A stretch of DNA of 64,000 bases from positions 1 to 64,000 of the forward strand of contig NZ_QICD01000006.1 in the NCBI RefSeq assembly GCF_003726035.1. The letters are read 5' to 3'. The notes under the pieces were generated by a model that had not been told where the DNA came from, ran no database searches, and saw nothing but the letters and a program-made list of their open reading frames with translations. Below, piece by piece: positions 34,763 through 42,595 of the stretch. Position 1 is the first letter of the stretch; every line of letters starts with the position of its first letter. The position numbers were made by a program, and so were the translations under genes. This stretch comes from Paraeggerthella hongkongensis. Its GTDB lineage: Bacteria > Actinomycetota > Coriobacteriia > Coriobacteriales > Eggerthellaceae.

Positions 34763-35668
34763 TCAGTTCACCTCCCGAAGCCTCGCGAAGCTCTTCGCGA
34801 TCGAGTCGACGACGGTGCGGTCTTGGGGCGAGAGCTTGCCGAGGCCGCGGGCGACGAACGCCTTCAGCGCACGGTCGGCACGAAGAAGGTCCTTGTCGGC
34901 CGCATCCGCTTCCGCATCCACCGTCGCGATGAGGGCGCTAAGCTCGCGCTTTGTCGCGATGGTCTTTCCGGCGCGCTTGTAGAGCTCGTCTTGCTCGGTT
35001 GCGCTCATGTGCGATAGCCTCTCGACTGCCTCTGCGGACAGCTCCCTCTTCTCGGCGCTCTGTTTCCAACTTGGAGTGAGGTTCTCGATCCTGTCTGCCA
35101 GCGCCTCCTGGCGGCGGATAGTCTTGCCGGAGACCTTGCGTCCTGTCTGCTCTGAGATGATGGCAGCCTTGATGTCCTCGGTACGCCTGCCGGTAAGCTC
35201 CGGCGTCGTCGCGCGCATCTGCTCGACCTCTGCACCTAGGGCGCGGCTGGCCGCCGCCCGCTCCGTTGCCGAGAGTTGGCGCGTGAAGAGGTTAGCGGTG
35301 TGCAACAGCGTGAGCGCCTGGGCATCGCTGACCGAATCAACCGCACGGCAGGGCATCTTCTCGAAGCGCGGGTCCGTCTCGGACAGCAGCCTGAAGGCCG
35401 TCTTGCGCCGGTGTCCCGAAAGCATCTGCCACGATCCATCTGCGAGCTTGCGCACAAGCGGCAGGTCGGTGAGCCCGTCCTTCTCGATGGAGCGCGCGAG
35501 CTTGACGATCTCGGATTCGTCCATGGAATAGATGACGTTGTTGGGGTGGTCGCAGATGTCTGCGACGGAAATCTCAATCACGGGATAACGCTCGCGCGTC
35601 TTGGCCTGCGAGTCCAGAAGGCCCGTTATCGAAAAACCGTTTGCAGCCTCCGCTGCTTTAGCACACAT
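34763..35668 (-). CDS. parB: ParB-type partition protein
   Basis: A 301-residue protein. The ParB N-terminal motif (VADICDHPNNVIYSMDESEI, LPLVRKLADGSWQMLSGHRRKTA, with the GHRR signature) is followed by a central HTH region (RQEALADRIE) and a C-terminal dimerisation-like part. ATG 35668 is chosen because a GAGGAGC ribosome site precedes it and it overlaps the parA stop; an upstream TTG at 35689 is possible. It binds centromere-like sites and works with ParA to stabilise the element. Confidence 0.85.
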   Translation of the reverse strand: MCAKAAEAANGFSITGLLDSQAKTRERYPVIEISVADICDHPNNVIYSMDESEIVKLARSIEKDGLTDLPLVRKLADGSWQMLSGHRRKTAFRLLSETDPRFEKMPCRAVDSVSDAQALTLLHTANLFTRQLSATERAAASRALGAEVEQMRATTPELTGRRTEDIKAAIISEQTGRKVSGKTIRRQEALADRIENLTPSWKQSAEKRELSAEAVERLSHMSATEQDELYKRAGKTIATKRELSALIATVDAEADAADKDLLRADRALKAFVARGLGKLSPQDRTVVDSIAKSFARLREVN

Positions 35669-36425
35669 GGCCGCCCAGCTCCTCGGCAAGCGCCTCGTAG
35701 TCCTTGGCTGGGCGGCTGTTCGGCTCGAAGGCCACGACCGGCTGCCACGACCAGCTGCCCTCGCAGACCTTCGCGGATGCGTGGATCTGGGTGACGAATT
35801 GCTCGGTAGGAAAATAGCGGTCTAGCACCGCAGCGCCCGTCGCTTCGGCGTTGGTCATGAGCCCAGGGACGAAGGTGCGAAGCACGCGCCACCTCGGCGT
35901 CGGCATGCGCAGCGCGTCGGCTATGGACTGTATGGCGGAAATCGTGAGGGCGGTGCCGCGCATGACGGTGGCATCGAGCTTCACGGGAATGATGACGCAG
36001 CCGTTTTCGGCGGCGGCCAGATAGGCATTGAATGCAAGGCGCTTCATGACAGGTGAGCAGTCGAGGATGGTGATGTCGTAATCATCGGAGGCGTCGTCGA
36101 GTGCGAATTTTAGCCTCTGCTCGCGCAGCACCAGTTCGTTCTGGTCCACCAGTTCGATGGTGGAGGGGATAAGCGACAGGTTCGGGACGCTCGTCTCGTG
36201 GACGACCTCAGACACGGGCTTGTTCTGGTAGAGCAACCCAACGCTGCTGATGCCATTGGCATCGGCTTCGGTGTAGGCTCCGAAAAAATCAGTGGTGGAA
36301 GCCTGTGGGTCGAGGTCGATGAGCAGGACGCGTTTTCCCTGTCTGGCATAGATCGATGCCAGGTTGACGGCAGTGGTGGTCTTGCCCACGCCGCCCTTGT
36401 AGTTGCTGATTGCGAGCGTACGCAT
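35658..36425 (-). CDS. parA: ParA-type partition ATPase
   Basis: A 255-residue ATPase. The deviant Walker A motif SNYKGGVGKTTTAVNLA is at about 7-23, followed by a LLIDLDPQAS motif and the TILDCSP (Walker B region). The length is typical of small ParA proteins. It is followed directly by parB. It carries leader L4 and an AGAAC-N6-GTTC operator in its promoter region, indicating shared control with the integrase region. Confidence 0.9.
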   Translation of the reverse strand: MRTLAISNYKGGVGKTTTAVNLASIYARQGKRVLLIDLDPQASTTDFFGAYTEADANGISSVGLLYQNKPVSEVVHETSVPNLSLIPSTIELVDQNELVLREQRLKFALDDASDDYDITILDCSPVMKRLAFNAYLAAAENGCVIIPVKLDATVMRGTALTISAIQSIADALRMPTPRWRVLRTFVPGLMTNAEATGAAVLDRYFPTEQFVTQIHASAKVCEGSWSWQPVVAFEPNSRPAKDYEALAEELGGHVC

Positions 36426-36431
36426 AGCGGC

Positions 36432-36486
36432 TCTCCTTTACATTGACACGGGTTCTCGGCAGAGATGTGGAAGATGAGAGCCCGTG
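36432..36486 (-). ncRNA. structured leader L4, before parA
   Basis: On the minus strand, CACGGGCTCTC pairs with GAGAACCCGTG (10 of 11 positions) around an 18-base loop with CTTCCAC. AATGTAAAGGAG follows after 2 bases and is the ribosome site of parA. Confidence 0.7.
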
Positions 36487-36533
36487 CGGTTTCAATCGGA
36501 GACTTGTATTACGCCATCAGTATACACCAGAAT

Positions 36534-36549
36534 AGAACGAAAACGTTCG
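36534..36549. promoter_or_regulatory. AGAAC-N6-GTTC operator in the parA promoter region
   Basis: AGAACGAAAACGTTCG matches the three operators at 41595-41678. It overlaps the spacer or -35 region of a leftward promoter for parA (TATACT at 36519-36524 on the minus strand). Confidence 0.6.
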
Positions 36550-36766
36550 GTTTTGATAAACGATTTTGGCAGTAATTTGATTTTGTCGCCTCGCTTTTTG
36601 AGCAATTATCTCTTCCGCGAGAATGCTCTCCATACTGCGACTTCCGATTTCGAGAGTGTTTCCGAATAAGGACTCTTAATGGGGCAGCTTTTCAGGAGTG
36701 CCCCAGCTTTGGTGGACTCGTGTTCCGAGCATTATGCATTATTGTCTAACTTTCTGCTACAATTTG

Positions 36767-36787
36767 TATTGCATTATCAATGCAATA
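36767..36787. promoter_or_regulatory. inverted repeat before the small RHH gene
   Basis: TATTGCAT and ATGCAATA form a perfect inverted repeat with a 5-base spacer, 11 bases before the GTG start. It probably serves as an operator bound by the RHH protein or a relative. Confidence 0.5.
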
Positions 36788-36798
36788 AGGGAGGTAGC

Positions 36799-37008
36799 GT
36801 GTCTCACGAAAACTTTGCCGACATGGTGATCGGCGGTTTGCCGGAAACCGAGCAGAGACGTTATCTGGCCGACGGTGGTCAAATGGCCATAACGTTGCGT
36901 ATCCCCAAGAATTTAAAGGATGCAGCTCAGGAACAAGCTGCACTAAAGGGCATGAGCTTCAGTGCTTATGTGCGCATGTGCTTAATCAACGATCTAACCA
37001 GTGAATAG
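36799..37008 (+). CDS. ribbon-helix-helix protein
   Basis: A 69-residue protein. The C-terminal half ITLRIPKNLKDAAQEQAALK, then GMSFSAYVRMCLINDL, fits the RHH/CopG fold. The GTG start at 36799 is preceded by GGGAGG. The location upstream of a defence candidate, with a palindrome before the gene, suggests a regulator of that operon or an antitoxin. No partner toxin is recognised. Confidence 0.55.
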   Translation: MSHENFADMVIGGLPETEQRRYLADGGQMAITLRIPKNLKDAAQEQAALKGMSFSAYVRMCLINDLTSE

Positions 37009-37019
37009 GAAGCATCGAG

Positions 37020-37109
37020 ATGGCTAAGAAAACGAAAGAAGAAGTGTTCGAAAAGGTGCTCGTACAGGCCAAGAGCTTCAAAAAACTCTGCCATAAACTA
37101 TACGTATGA
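37020..37109 (+). CDS. 29-residue basic small protein
   Basis: MAKKTKEEVFEKVLVQAKSF followed by a KKLCHKLY ending. It follows the RHH gene by 11 bases with an AGGA ribosome site and lies before the DUF6414 gene. It is lysine-rich and probably helical. It could be a leader peptide or a third component; low confidence. Confidence 0.35.
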   Translation: MAKKTKEEVFEKVLVQAKSFKKLCHKLYV

Positions 37110-37146
37110 AGCAACAATGTTCTAGCGGGGATTATGGAGGTTCTGA

Positions 37147-37989
37147 ATGTCGGAAAAAGAGAAGCAGCATCCAGAAAAAACCGAGTCAATCTGTAAGATT
37201 GTCTATTTCGATGAGGGGTCAGTCTCTGACTATATTCAAATCGTTAATTGTGGCGAGCTTTCACTCTACACAGAACTCAAAGAAGACACCGCAAAACAGG
37301 CAGACGCAAGTGCTGAAGCAAGAGTTTCTGGTGGCTTCGGTGCGCTAAAACTGCTATTTGGCTTCAATGCGGAAGCTTCAGCCAGCGGTTCCGCATCGGC
37401 TTCTTTTGACACCAGTCTTGTCGCAAAGAGCATTGTCACTAATACCGTATTGACGGATTTCTTAGAAATTGTAGATGTACCCGATAATGAGAAATCCGGT
37501 GTTCGGAAGTTCGAGGGATTTAGGATACAAGCTATTGATAATACTATGTCAAATTTTGCGCTCATGACACCCTATCTTTCGATGATGAGAAGCGGACAAG
37601 GGATTCCAGCCGGTGACTTCAATATCGCCGTTGATAAGCTGGATAGCACCTTGAATAACGCCAAAGGCTATTTTGAGTTTCTTGGAAAAGATTCTGAAGA
37701 TTCACAAAGTGAAGAAGTTGTCTTTCGCTTTAATAATTCGGTATTCAAGAATAACTATAAAGCGTCGGATTTGCTTCGTATGAACCTAACGATATACGCT
37801 GTGCGAGTTGGAACCTGCAGGATCGAGGAGCTTGATATCAACAACGAGCTTCATGTAGAGGGGATTAACACGACAGATAACCCTGATTTCCCTATCACCG
37901 GCGACGTCAGTAGCACTCCATCCGGGAAGAATGGGCCTCCGCTTGTAATGTATGACGTGCTTTTGGCGGGTGTGCAGAACAATGGCTAA
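37147..37989 (+). CDS. DUF6414 protein, DolA-like component of a Dodola-type defence system
   Basis: A 280-residue protein. The start ICKIVYFDEGSVSDYIQIVN, the GELSLYTEL strand, and Ala/Ser-rich GFNAEASASGSASASFDTS segment are DUF6414 features. It is followed, with an 8-base overlap, by a ClpB-like AAA ATPase. The pair DUF6414 plus ClpB-like ATPase is the published Dodola anti-phage system (DolA and DolB). The region is lower in GC than the surrounding genes, consistent with separate acquisition. The function is inferred from the pairing. Confidence 0.72.
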   Translation: MSEKEKQHPEKTESICKIVYFDEGSVSDYIQIVNCGELSLYTELKEDTAKQADASAEARVSGGFGALKLLFGFNAEASASGSASASFDTSLVAKSIVTNTVLTDFLEIVDVPDNEKSGVRKFEGFRIQAIDNTMSNFALMTPYLSMMRSGQGIPAGDFNIAVDKLDSTLNNAKGYFEFLGKDSEDSQSEEVVFRFNNSVFKNNYKASDLLRMNLTIYAVRVGTCRIEELDINNELHVEGINTTDNPDFPITGDVSSTPSGKNGPPLVMYDVLLAGVQNNG

Positions 37990-39115
37990 TAAGATTGTGC
38001 TTTTTAAGGGTTCTGGCAAGGACTTCGAAAAGCTGTTGTCGAAGTCAATCGGAGAAAATGAGACCAGTGTAGAGTTTCTCGAGGCTATCAGAACGTACAA
38101 CAAACGAGTAAGAGCAAGCGATTACGCTGTCCCTGATCTCGATTTGGACGAAGCGCAGCATGTCGATAATTGCATTGTGCGTGCCGACGATTTCGGCTCA
38201 GTTGTCGGTCATGTCATTTCCAATTTCGCCAACATCGTTACCCAAAGCTATGATTTCGATACCTTGTATGTCCAGAACCCTCCACGCCAGGCAGAAGCAT
38301 CCCTGCGAACAGCTTTTCCGGATAGTATCGAGATCAGAACCTCAAACTATAAGCGGATAAGGAAGGGTTCTCTAAAAACTGTATATGAGAAACTGAAGTC
38401 GGGTATTCTTGGACAAGAGGCCTGTAAAACGCATCTTATCAGTTCACTTTACCAGCTATCTGTTATGAATTCAAAAAGACCCGCTGTTCTCATGTTCTAT
38501 GGTCCTTCAGGCGTTGGCAAGACGGAGACCGCAAAATGTATGAGCACCATTCTCGGTGGGAAGCTTACTCGGATTCAGTTTTCGATGATGCAGACTTCAG
38601 AAGCATATAATTATGTTTTTGGAGCGGAACATTCACACGTTAGCTTCGCCCGTGACCTGCTTGCAAGGGAGTCGAATGTCATCTTGATTGATGAGTTCGA
38701 TAAGGTTGACCCAAGATTCTACAATGCCTTTTATCAGCTGTTTGATGAAGGTATTTTTCTTGATACCTATTATGAGGTCAGCCTTCCAAATGCATTGTTC
38801 ATATGCACCTCAAACTTTTCCTCCGAAAGCGAAATGCGCCGTGTGCTTGGTCCTGCCATGTTTTCAAGAATCGGTGCGTGCGTGAAGTTTGAAGAGCTTG
38901 GGGTTGATGAGAAACGGCAAATCGCTAGCAGGCATTTTGATGAAACAGTAAAACATCTCGACAAAGACGATAAATCTTATATTGACGAAAAAGGTGTTCG
39001 AGAATGGTTCCTGCAAAATGCAGGTCGTTATAACAATATCAGGTTGATGAAGACCAAAATTGAGCGTGCTGTATTCGACACACTGACTAATCGGATTATC
39101 ACTCATGTTGAGTAA
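37982..39115 (+). CDS. ClpB-like AAA+ ATPase, DolB-like component of a Dodola-type defence system
   Basis: A 377-residue protein. The C-terminal two thirds form an AAA_2/ClpB-like module with Walker A GPSGVGKT (174-181), Walker B VILIDEFD (233-240), and a sensor motif CTSNFSSE. The N-terminal 130 residues are not recognised. ATG 37982 overlaps the DUF6414 gene, so translation is coupled. The single AAA module distinguishes it from housekeeping ClpB. An anti-phage effector role is inferred from the Dodola pairing. Confidence 0.75.
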   Translation: MANKIVLFKGSGKDFEKLLSKSIGENETSVEFLEAIRTYNKRVRASDYAVPDLDLDEAQHVDNCIVRADDFGSVVGHVISNFANIVTQSYDFDTLYVQNPPRQAEASLRTAFPDSIEIRTSNYKRIRKGSLKTVYEKLKSGILGQEACKTHLISSLYQLSVMNSKRPAVLMFYGPSGVGKTETAKCMSTILGGKLTRIQFSMMQTSEAYNYVFGAEHSHVSFARDLLARESNVILIDEFDKVDPRFYNAFYQLFDEGIFLDTYYEVSLPNALFICTSNFSSESEMRRVLGPAMFSRIGACVKFEELGVDEKRQIASRHFDETVKHLDKDDKSYIDEKGVREWFLQNAGRYNNIRLMKTKIERAVFDTLTNRIITHVE

Positions 39116-39116
39116 A

Positions 39117-39138
39117 GCGGGAGCCTTACGGCTCCCGC
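39117..39138. terminator. bidirectional terminator hairpin
   Basis: GCGGGAGCC-TTAC-GGCTCCCGC, a 9-bp stem with a 4-base loop directly after the AAA ATPase gene and before the convergent YraN-like gene. Confidence 0.75.
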
Positions 39139-39150
39139 CCGCTTTCGCGG

Positions 39151-39519
39151 CTAGTCGAGGTCGTTACCGGCCACGGAGAGCGCATTCCGGTGGTGGCGAA
39201 GAAGAGCCTTGCTGTCGCCTAGGACGAGCATGGACACGACGTCGAATCGAACGGTTCCCTCGGGAAGGTCGATGTGCTCTGCCAGATAGGCTGCAGCGAT
39301 GCGTTCGAACATGTCGCGGTCGAGGTTTTCGTCACCGATGCCCTTGCCGGTGTTCTCGCGGATCTTGCAGGCGATGAATACCAATTCACCCTCGTCGTCG
39401 GCCACGTAGTCGATCTTGTCCTTGCCGTGAGCCCAGCCGGTTTCGAGGATTTCCATCCCGCGACGTTCCAGAAAGGTGCCGATGCCACGCATTGCCTTGT
39501 CCTTGATAGTTGCTTCCAT
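39151..39519 (-). CDS. YraN/UPF0102-like protein
   Basis: A 122-residue protein. The pattern MRGIGTFLERRGMEILETGW, then KIDYVADDEGELVFIACKIR, is that of UPF0102 (YraN), a predicted PD-(D/E)xK nuclease fold. Here the usual acidic-xK motif reads FIACK, so catalysis may be altered. ATG 39519 is chosen because an AGGAGG ribosome site precedes it. It is probably DNA-related, next to the integrase region; the function is unknown. Confidence 0.7.
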   Translation of the reverse strand: MEATIKDKAMRGIGTFLERRGMEILETGWAHGKDKIDYVADDEGELVFIACKIRENTGKGIGDENLDRDMFERIAAAYLAEHIDLPEGTVRFDVVSMLVLGDSKALLRHHRNALSVAGNDLD

Positions 39520-39929
39520 AATGACCTCCTGCTCTGTGGCTCGCCCCCTTTGAGCGAACCTTGTAGCTCTGAAGTCACCCATGTTCCGGGTCAGCGCAAG
39601 GGGGAAAGCTAAAACGCGTCAGCGCTTGAGTTTTTGATTGGAAGTCAGATAGAGAAACCGCCGGTCAAAAAGTTTTTGCGGCCCTTGCGCGCCAACCCGG
39701 GTTCTGGGTGAGCCTGCAGAGTCCAAGAGGACGCCAAGGGGGAAGGGAAGCGGATGGTTTCATGGATGCAATGTGCCAGGCGCAGTGTGTGGCTTATTGG
39801 CTGCCTATCAGTAAATGAGCGGTTGGAGTTTTCGGGGCGCTTGGCTGCGAGGGTGGCTATATGAGATAAGTTGATGGCAGGCTGTCGGTCTATTCGCCGG
39901 ATTACGCGTACCGGCAACGTATCAGGCCG
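39520..39929. other. intergenic region with no recognised gene
   Basis: I see no supported gene. GC-rich runs such as CGCAAGGGGGAAAG (about 39596) and CGCCAAGGGGGAAG (about 39733) occur as a loose repeat. Promoter sequences for the YraN-like gene are expected at the left end. Confidence 0.35.
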
Positions 39930-40304
39930 CTACTCCCGCTTCATGTTCAACATGCTGTGAGCATCGGCCTCTGTCTGCGAGAGCTCGTTTTCGTCATAGT
40001 TCCCGAGGTCTTTGAGTATGCTGACAAACGACTCCATCACGGCAATGGCTTCCTGGCTCATATCACCCGATGAGTGTATCCGTCGTAGTTCGAGATAGAT
40101 GCTTTTGGCGGCGTCCTTGAGCCCCTTGTAGAGACGCACGCTTGCGCTGACACTGATGCTGTTGTCACCAAGACGTTTTACGATGTAGTTCTGTTTGGTC
40201 ATACCGCTCATCGCCACGAGCCGGTCGATCATCTCGCTCTCTTCTGGAGTGCATCGAAAGCTCACGGTCGTGCTTCGCCGCCTCGCGGCGTTGGGACAGG
40301 GCAT
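39930..40304 (-). CDS. small RHH mobilisation/regulatory protein
   Basis: A 124-residue protein. The N-terminus STTVSFRCTPEESEMIDRLV, then MSGMTKQNYIVKRL, fits the ribbon-helix-helix domain of MobC-like or element regulatory proteins. The remaining part is helical and acidic. It touches the integrase stop region (shared position 40304) and is probably co-transcribed from the xis-int promoter. A role in recombination directionality or mobilisation is possible; not proven. Confidence 0.6.
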   Translation of the reverse strand: MPCPNAARRRSTTVSFRCTPEESEMIDRLVAMSGMTKQNYIVKRLGDNSISVSASVRLYKGLKDAAKSIYLELRRIHSSGDMSQEAIAVMESFVSILKDLGNYDENELSQTEADAHSMLNMKRE

Positions 40305-41377
40305 CAGAGATCGCCCCTTTCATCGCTCAGAGAATCAGCCAGTCCTTCTTGGACATTGGGGAACAGATGGGCGTAGCGAAATGTGATGTCGATACTCTCA
40401 TGGCCAAGGCGATCTGCTATGGCCAACGGGGAATAACCCATGTTAATCAAGAGCGAAACATGGCTATGGCGAAGATCATGCACCCGTATTGCCTTGACGC
40501 CAGCAGCCTTGCTGCAGCGTTTCATCTCGTAATGAAGGAAATTCTTGGTGAACATGAATATGCGTTCATCAGGCTTAATGCCGAACAGGGTATCCAGGTA
40601 TTCTTCTGTCTCCTCGCAGAGGAAGGCGGGCATGACGATCTTGCGTACCGACTTCTTTGTTTTGGGGGCGGTCACGATATCCTGGCCCCGAAGTCGTTGG
40701 TAAGATTTGTCTACGTTCAGGATCTTGGTCTTGAAATCGAAATCGGAAGGCGTAAGAGCTAGAAGTTCGCCTACTCGCAGGCCGCACCAGTACAACAATT
40801 CGAAAGCATGGAACGATTCAGGTTTGGTCATGGTCTCGCTAGAGAACTTCAAATACTCATCCTTGATCCAGAAGAGCATCTCAGGCGCCTTCTTGTCTCC
40901 CATTGGGGGGACGGCGGTCATGGGGTTCGCTTTGAAGCCGTAGTAGCGAACGGCATGGTTGAAGATTGCCGATAGCTGGCTGTTTATCGTTCTCAGATAG
41001 GTGGGAGAGAAGCTATCGGCGTCCTCTGTGCCGTCCATCAGCTGGTTCTGCCATCGCAGGATGTCTCGTGACGTTATCTCGCTCATGCGTTTCCTGCCGA
41101 ATGCTGGCAGTATCTTGCCCTCGATGATGGACTGTTTGGTCAGCAGGGTGTTCAACTTCAGACGCGGCGCGATGTCTTCGATGTAATGCTCTGTGAAGTC
41201 GCTGAACAGCATGTCCATCGAATCGGAGTGGTATGCAATAAAATCATGCTCCCACACAAGTGCTTCCGCTTCCGTCTCGAAGCCCCGCTTCGTCTTGTGG
41301 TGGCGCAGCCCCTTGCCATCCCGATAGTAGAACGTCGCATACCAGGTGTTGTTGTCCTTGTTTCTATAGACGGTCAT
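40304..41377 (-). CDS. int: tyrosine site-specific integrase
   Basis: A 357-residue recombinase. It has an AP2-like arm-binding N-terminus (NTWYATFYYRDGKGLRHHKT), a core-binding SAM-like domain (about 55-145), and the catalytic domain with Arg201 (CGLRVGELLAL), His300 and Arg303 (HDLRHSHV), His326 (LGHES) and nucleophile Tyr335 (ITFRYAHLF). All catalytic residues are present, and the length is typical for integrases of Gram-positive conjugative elements. It overlaps the excisionase-like gene by 14 bases. The GGTCTCAA cluster beside it (42260-42590) may be its arm sites. It is expected to integrate and excise element 1. Confidence 0.92.
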   Translation of the reverse strand: MTVYRNKDNNTWYATFYYRDGKGLRHHKTKRGFETEAEALVWEHDFIAYHSDSMDMLFSDFTEHYIEDIAPRLKLNTLLTKQSIIEGKILPAFGRKRMSEITSRDILRWQNQLMDGTEDADSFSPTYLRTINSQLSAIFNHAVRYYGFKANPMTAVPPMGDKKAPEMLFWIKDEYLKFSSETMTKPESFHAFELLYWCGLRVGELLALTPSDFDFKTKILNVDKSYQRLRGQDIVTAPKTKKSVRKIVMPAFLCEETEEYLDTLFGIKPDERIFMFTKNFLHYEMKRCSKAAGVKAIRVHDLRHSHVSLLINMGYSPLAIADRLGHESIDITFRYAHLFPNVQEGLADSLSDERGDL

Positions 41378-41573
41378 GGTCTGCCGCGTCCTTCCACTCG
41401 CAGTCGAAGAAGCGGTGTTCGAAATACTCGCGGTTCACCTTCCCCGGTATCGTTATGCGACCCTGCTCCTTCAATTCCGAGTTGAGCAGCCTGATGAGCC
41501 GGTATGCGCATCCGCGTGAAACGTTGAGCTGCGAAGAGACTTCCTGCGCTCCAACCATCCTAGAGTCGTCCAC
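41364..41573 (-). CDS. xis: excisionase-like HTH protein next to the integrase
   Basis: A protein of about 69 residues with the motif MVGAQEVSSQLNVSRGCAYRLIRLL, a typical HTH, and a short basic C-terminus. GTG 41573 is chosen because AAGGAG stands five bases before it and the promoter (-35 at 41649-41654, -10 at 41626-41631, minus strand) lies upstream; start codons at 41624 or 41654 would fall at or outside the promoter. It is probably the recombination directionality factor; the ending overlaps int. Confidence 0.7.
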   Translation of the reverse strand: MDDSRMVGAQEVSSQLNVSRGCAYRLIRLLNSELKEQGRITIPGKVNREYFEHRFFDCEWKDAADHDRL

Positions 41574-41594
41574 TTTGACTCCTTTCGTCGAAAT

Positions 41595-41678
41595 AGAACG
41601 ATAGTGTTCTGTTGTGCTTACCATGACTATAAGAGAACGATACTGTTCGGTCAAGTAGATTTAGAACGAATTTGTTCT
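41595..41678. promoter_or_regulatory. three AGAAC-N6-GTTC operators and the xis-int promoter
   Basis: Operators are at 41595-41610 (AGAACGATAGTGTTCT), 41634-41649 (AGAACGATACTGTTCG) and 41663-41678 (AGAACGAATTTGTTCT). On the minus strand TTGACC and TATAGT are separated by exactly 17 bases, with the middle operator in the spacer. The third operator abuts TATAAT (41678-41683), a probable -10 of the rightward repressor gene. A divergent, repressed regulatory region is inferred. Confidence 0.75.
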
Positions 41679-41783
41679 ATAATATCTTGACGTGAACACA
41701 AATAGAATTTTGGCGTTCGATGACAAACTGAGCGAATGCTATGCATAATGGCTATCGATAGAGGCAGTGGAGGGAGCGGCAGA

Positions 41784-42209
41784 ATGGATACTGGTGCAAC
41801 AATAAGGAAGTTGCGTAAGCAGCGTGGACTCACCCAGCAGCAGCTTGCCGATGCTGTCGGATGCACCGATGCCGCCATCAGGAACTACGAACGCAACGCG
41901 AGGACTCTTAAGGGGGACGCGCTTTCCAAGATGGCGCAGGCCTTAGGGGTCGAACAGGGGACTTTGGTCGATCATGAGATCGAAAATGCTCAAGACCTGT
42001 TGACGGTGGTATTCCAGATGGAAGACTCCCTGGGTCTTGAGCCGGTGGAAACCAAGCAGGGGCTGTCGATAGGGATGAATCCCTTCGCTGCCGATGCGCC
42101 CAAGCTTCAAGTGGCGTTAAAGGCGTGGCAGCGGAAGCGCAGTGCCCTTCAGAGCGGCGGAATCACCGAATCCGAGTACGAGCTCTGGAAAGCAGGTTTC
42201 AAGGCTTAA
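41784..42209 (+). CDS. XRE-family repressor (cI/ImmR-like)
   Basis: A 141-residue protein. An N-terminal HTH_3 domain (GATIRKLRKQRGLTQQQLADAV, GCTDAAIRNYERNAR) is followed by a helical C-terminal region. ATG 41784 is favoured by a GGAGGGAG ribosome site. It is encoded divergently from xis-int across three repeated operators, so it is the likely repressor of excision and of the parA promoter, which has the same site. There is no visible autoprotease motif, so the inducing signal is unknown. Confidence 0.78.
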   Translation: MDTGATIRKLRKQRGLTQQQLADAVGCTDAAIRNYERNARTLKGDALSKMAQALGVEQGTLVDHEIENAQDLLTVVFQMEDSLGLEPVETKQGLSIGMNPFAADAPKLQVALKAWQRKRSALQSGGITESEYELWKAGFKA

Positions 42210-42216
42210 AAGCCTT
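42201..42216 (+). terminator. short terminator hairpin at the repressor end
   Basis: AAGGCT and AGCCTT separated by TAAA, with following T's; the stem includes the stop codon of the XRE gene. Confidence 0.5.
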
Positions 42217-42259
42217 TTAGGTGCGTCCTATACAATCACCATCAACATGCCTTGCAGGT

Positions 42260-42590
42260 GGTCTCAAGATTTGCAATTTTGGCCCGAAATTTTGAATAAA
42301 AGTTTTGGGCTTTCTACCTGCGCAAATGTAGAAGTTGAGACCAAAAAAGACCTCAAAAACAGGGTTGAGACCATTTTGAGACCACTTCGGCCGAATCCTT
42401 GTTTTCTTCGAAAAGTGGTGTGGTCTCAACTTTGCAATTTTTGCGTCTTTATTTATTCCCTGTTCATCCCTCTGGTTTCCTCTTGTTCCACCATTCTGGT
42501 CTCAAGATTCTAAATAATGAAAAACCGCAGGTAGATGCTATGAAACGACCCCCTCAAAATTACCTTGGAAAGGGTCGAATAATTGAGACC
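42260..42590. repeat. cluster of GGTCTCAA octamers in both orientations (right end of element 1)
   Basis: GGTCTCAA occurs at 42260, 42422 and 42498, and the reverse TTGAGACC at 42335, 42365, 42376 and 42583: seven copies within 330 bases, without a gene. A similar cluster lies in the left direct repeat (288, 367, 490, 501). The position right next to the integrase end suggests recombinase-arm sites or decayed ends. Confidence 0.65.
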
Positions 42591-42595
42591 GTTTG

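Noticed and set aside
41595-41678. LexA/SOS boxes
   Set aside because: The GAAC/GTTC half-sites resemble actinobacterial and Bacillus SOS boxes, but the spacing is six bases instead of four and an XRE repressor gene lies next to the sites.
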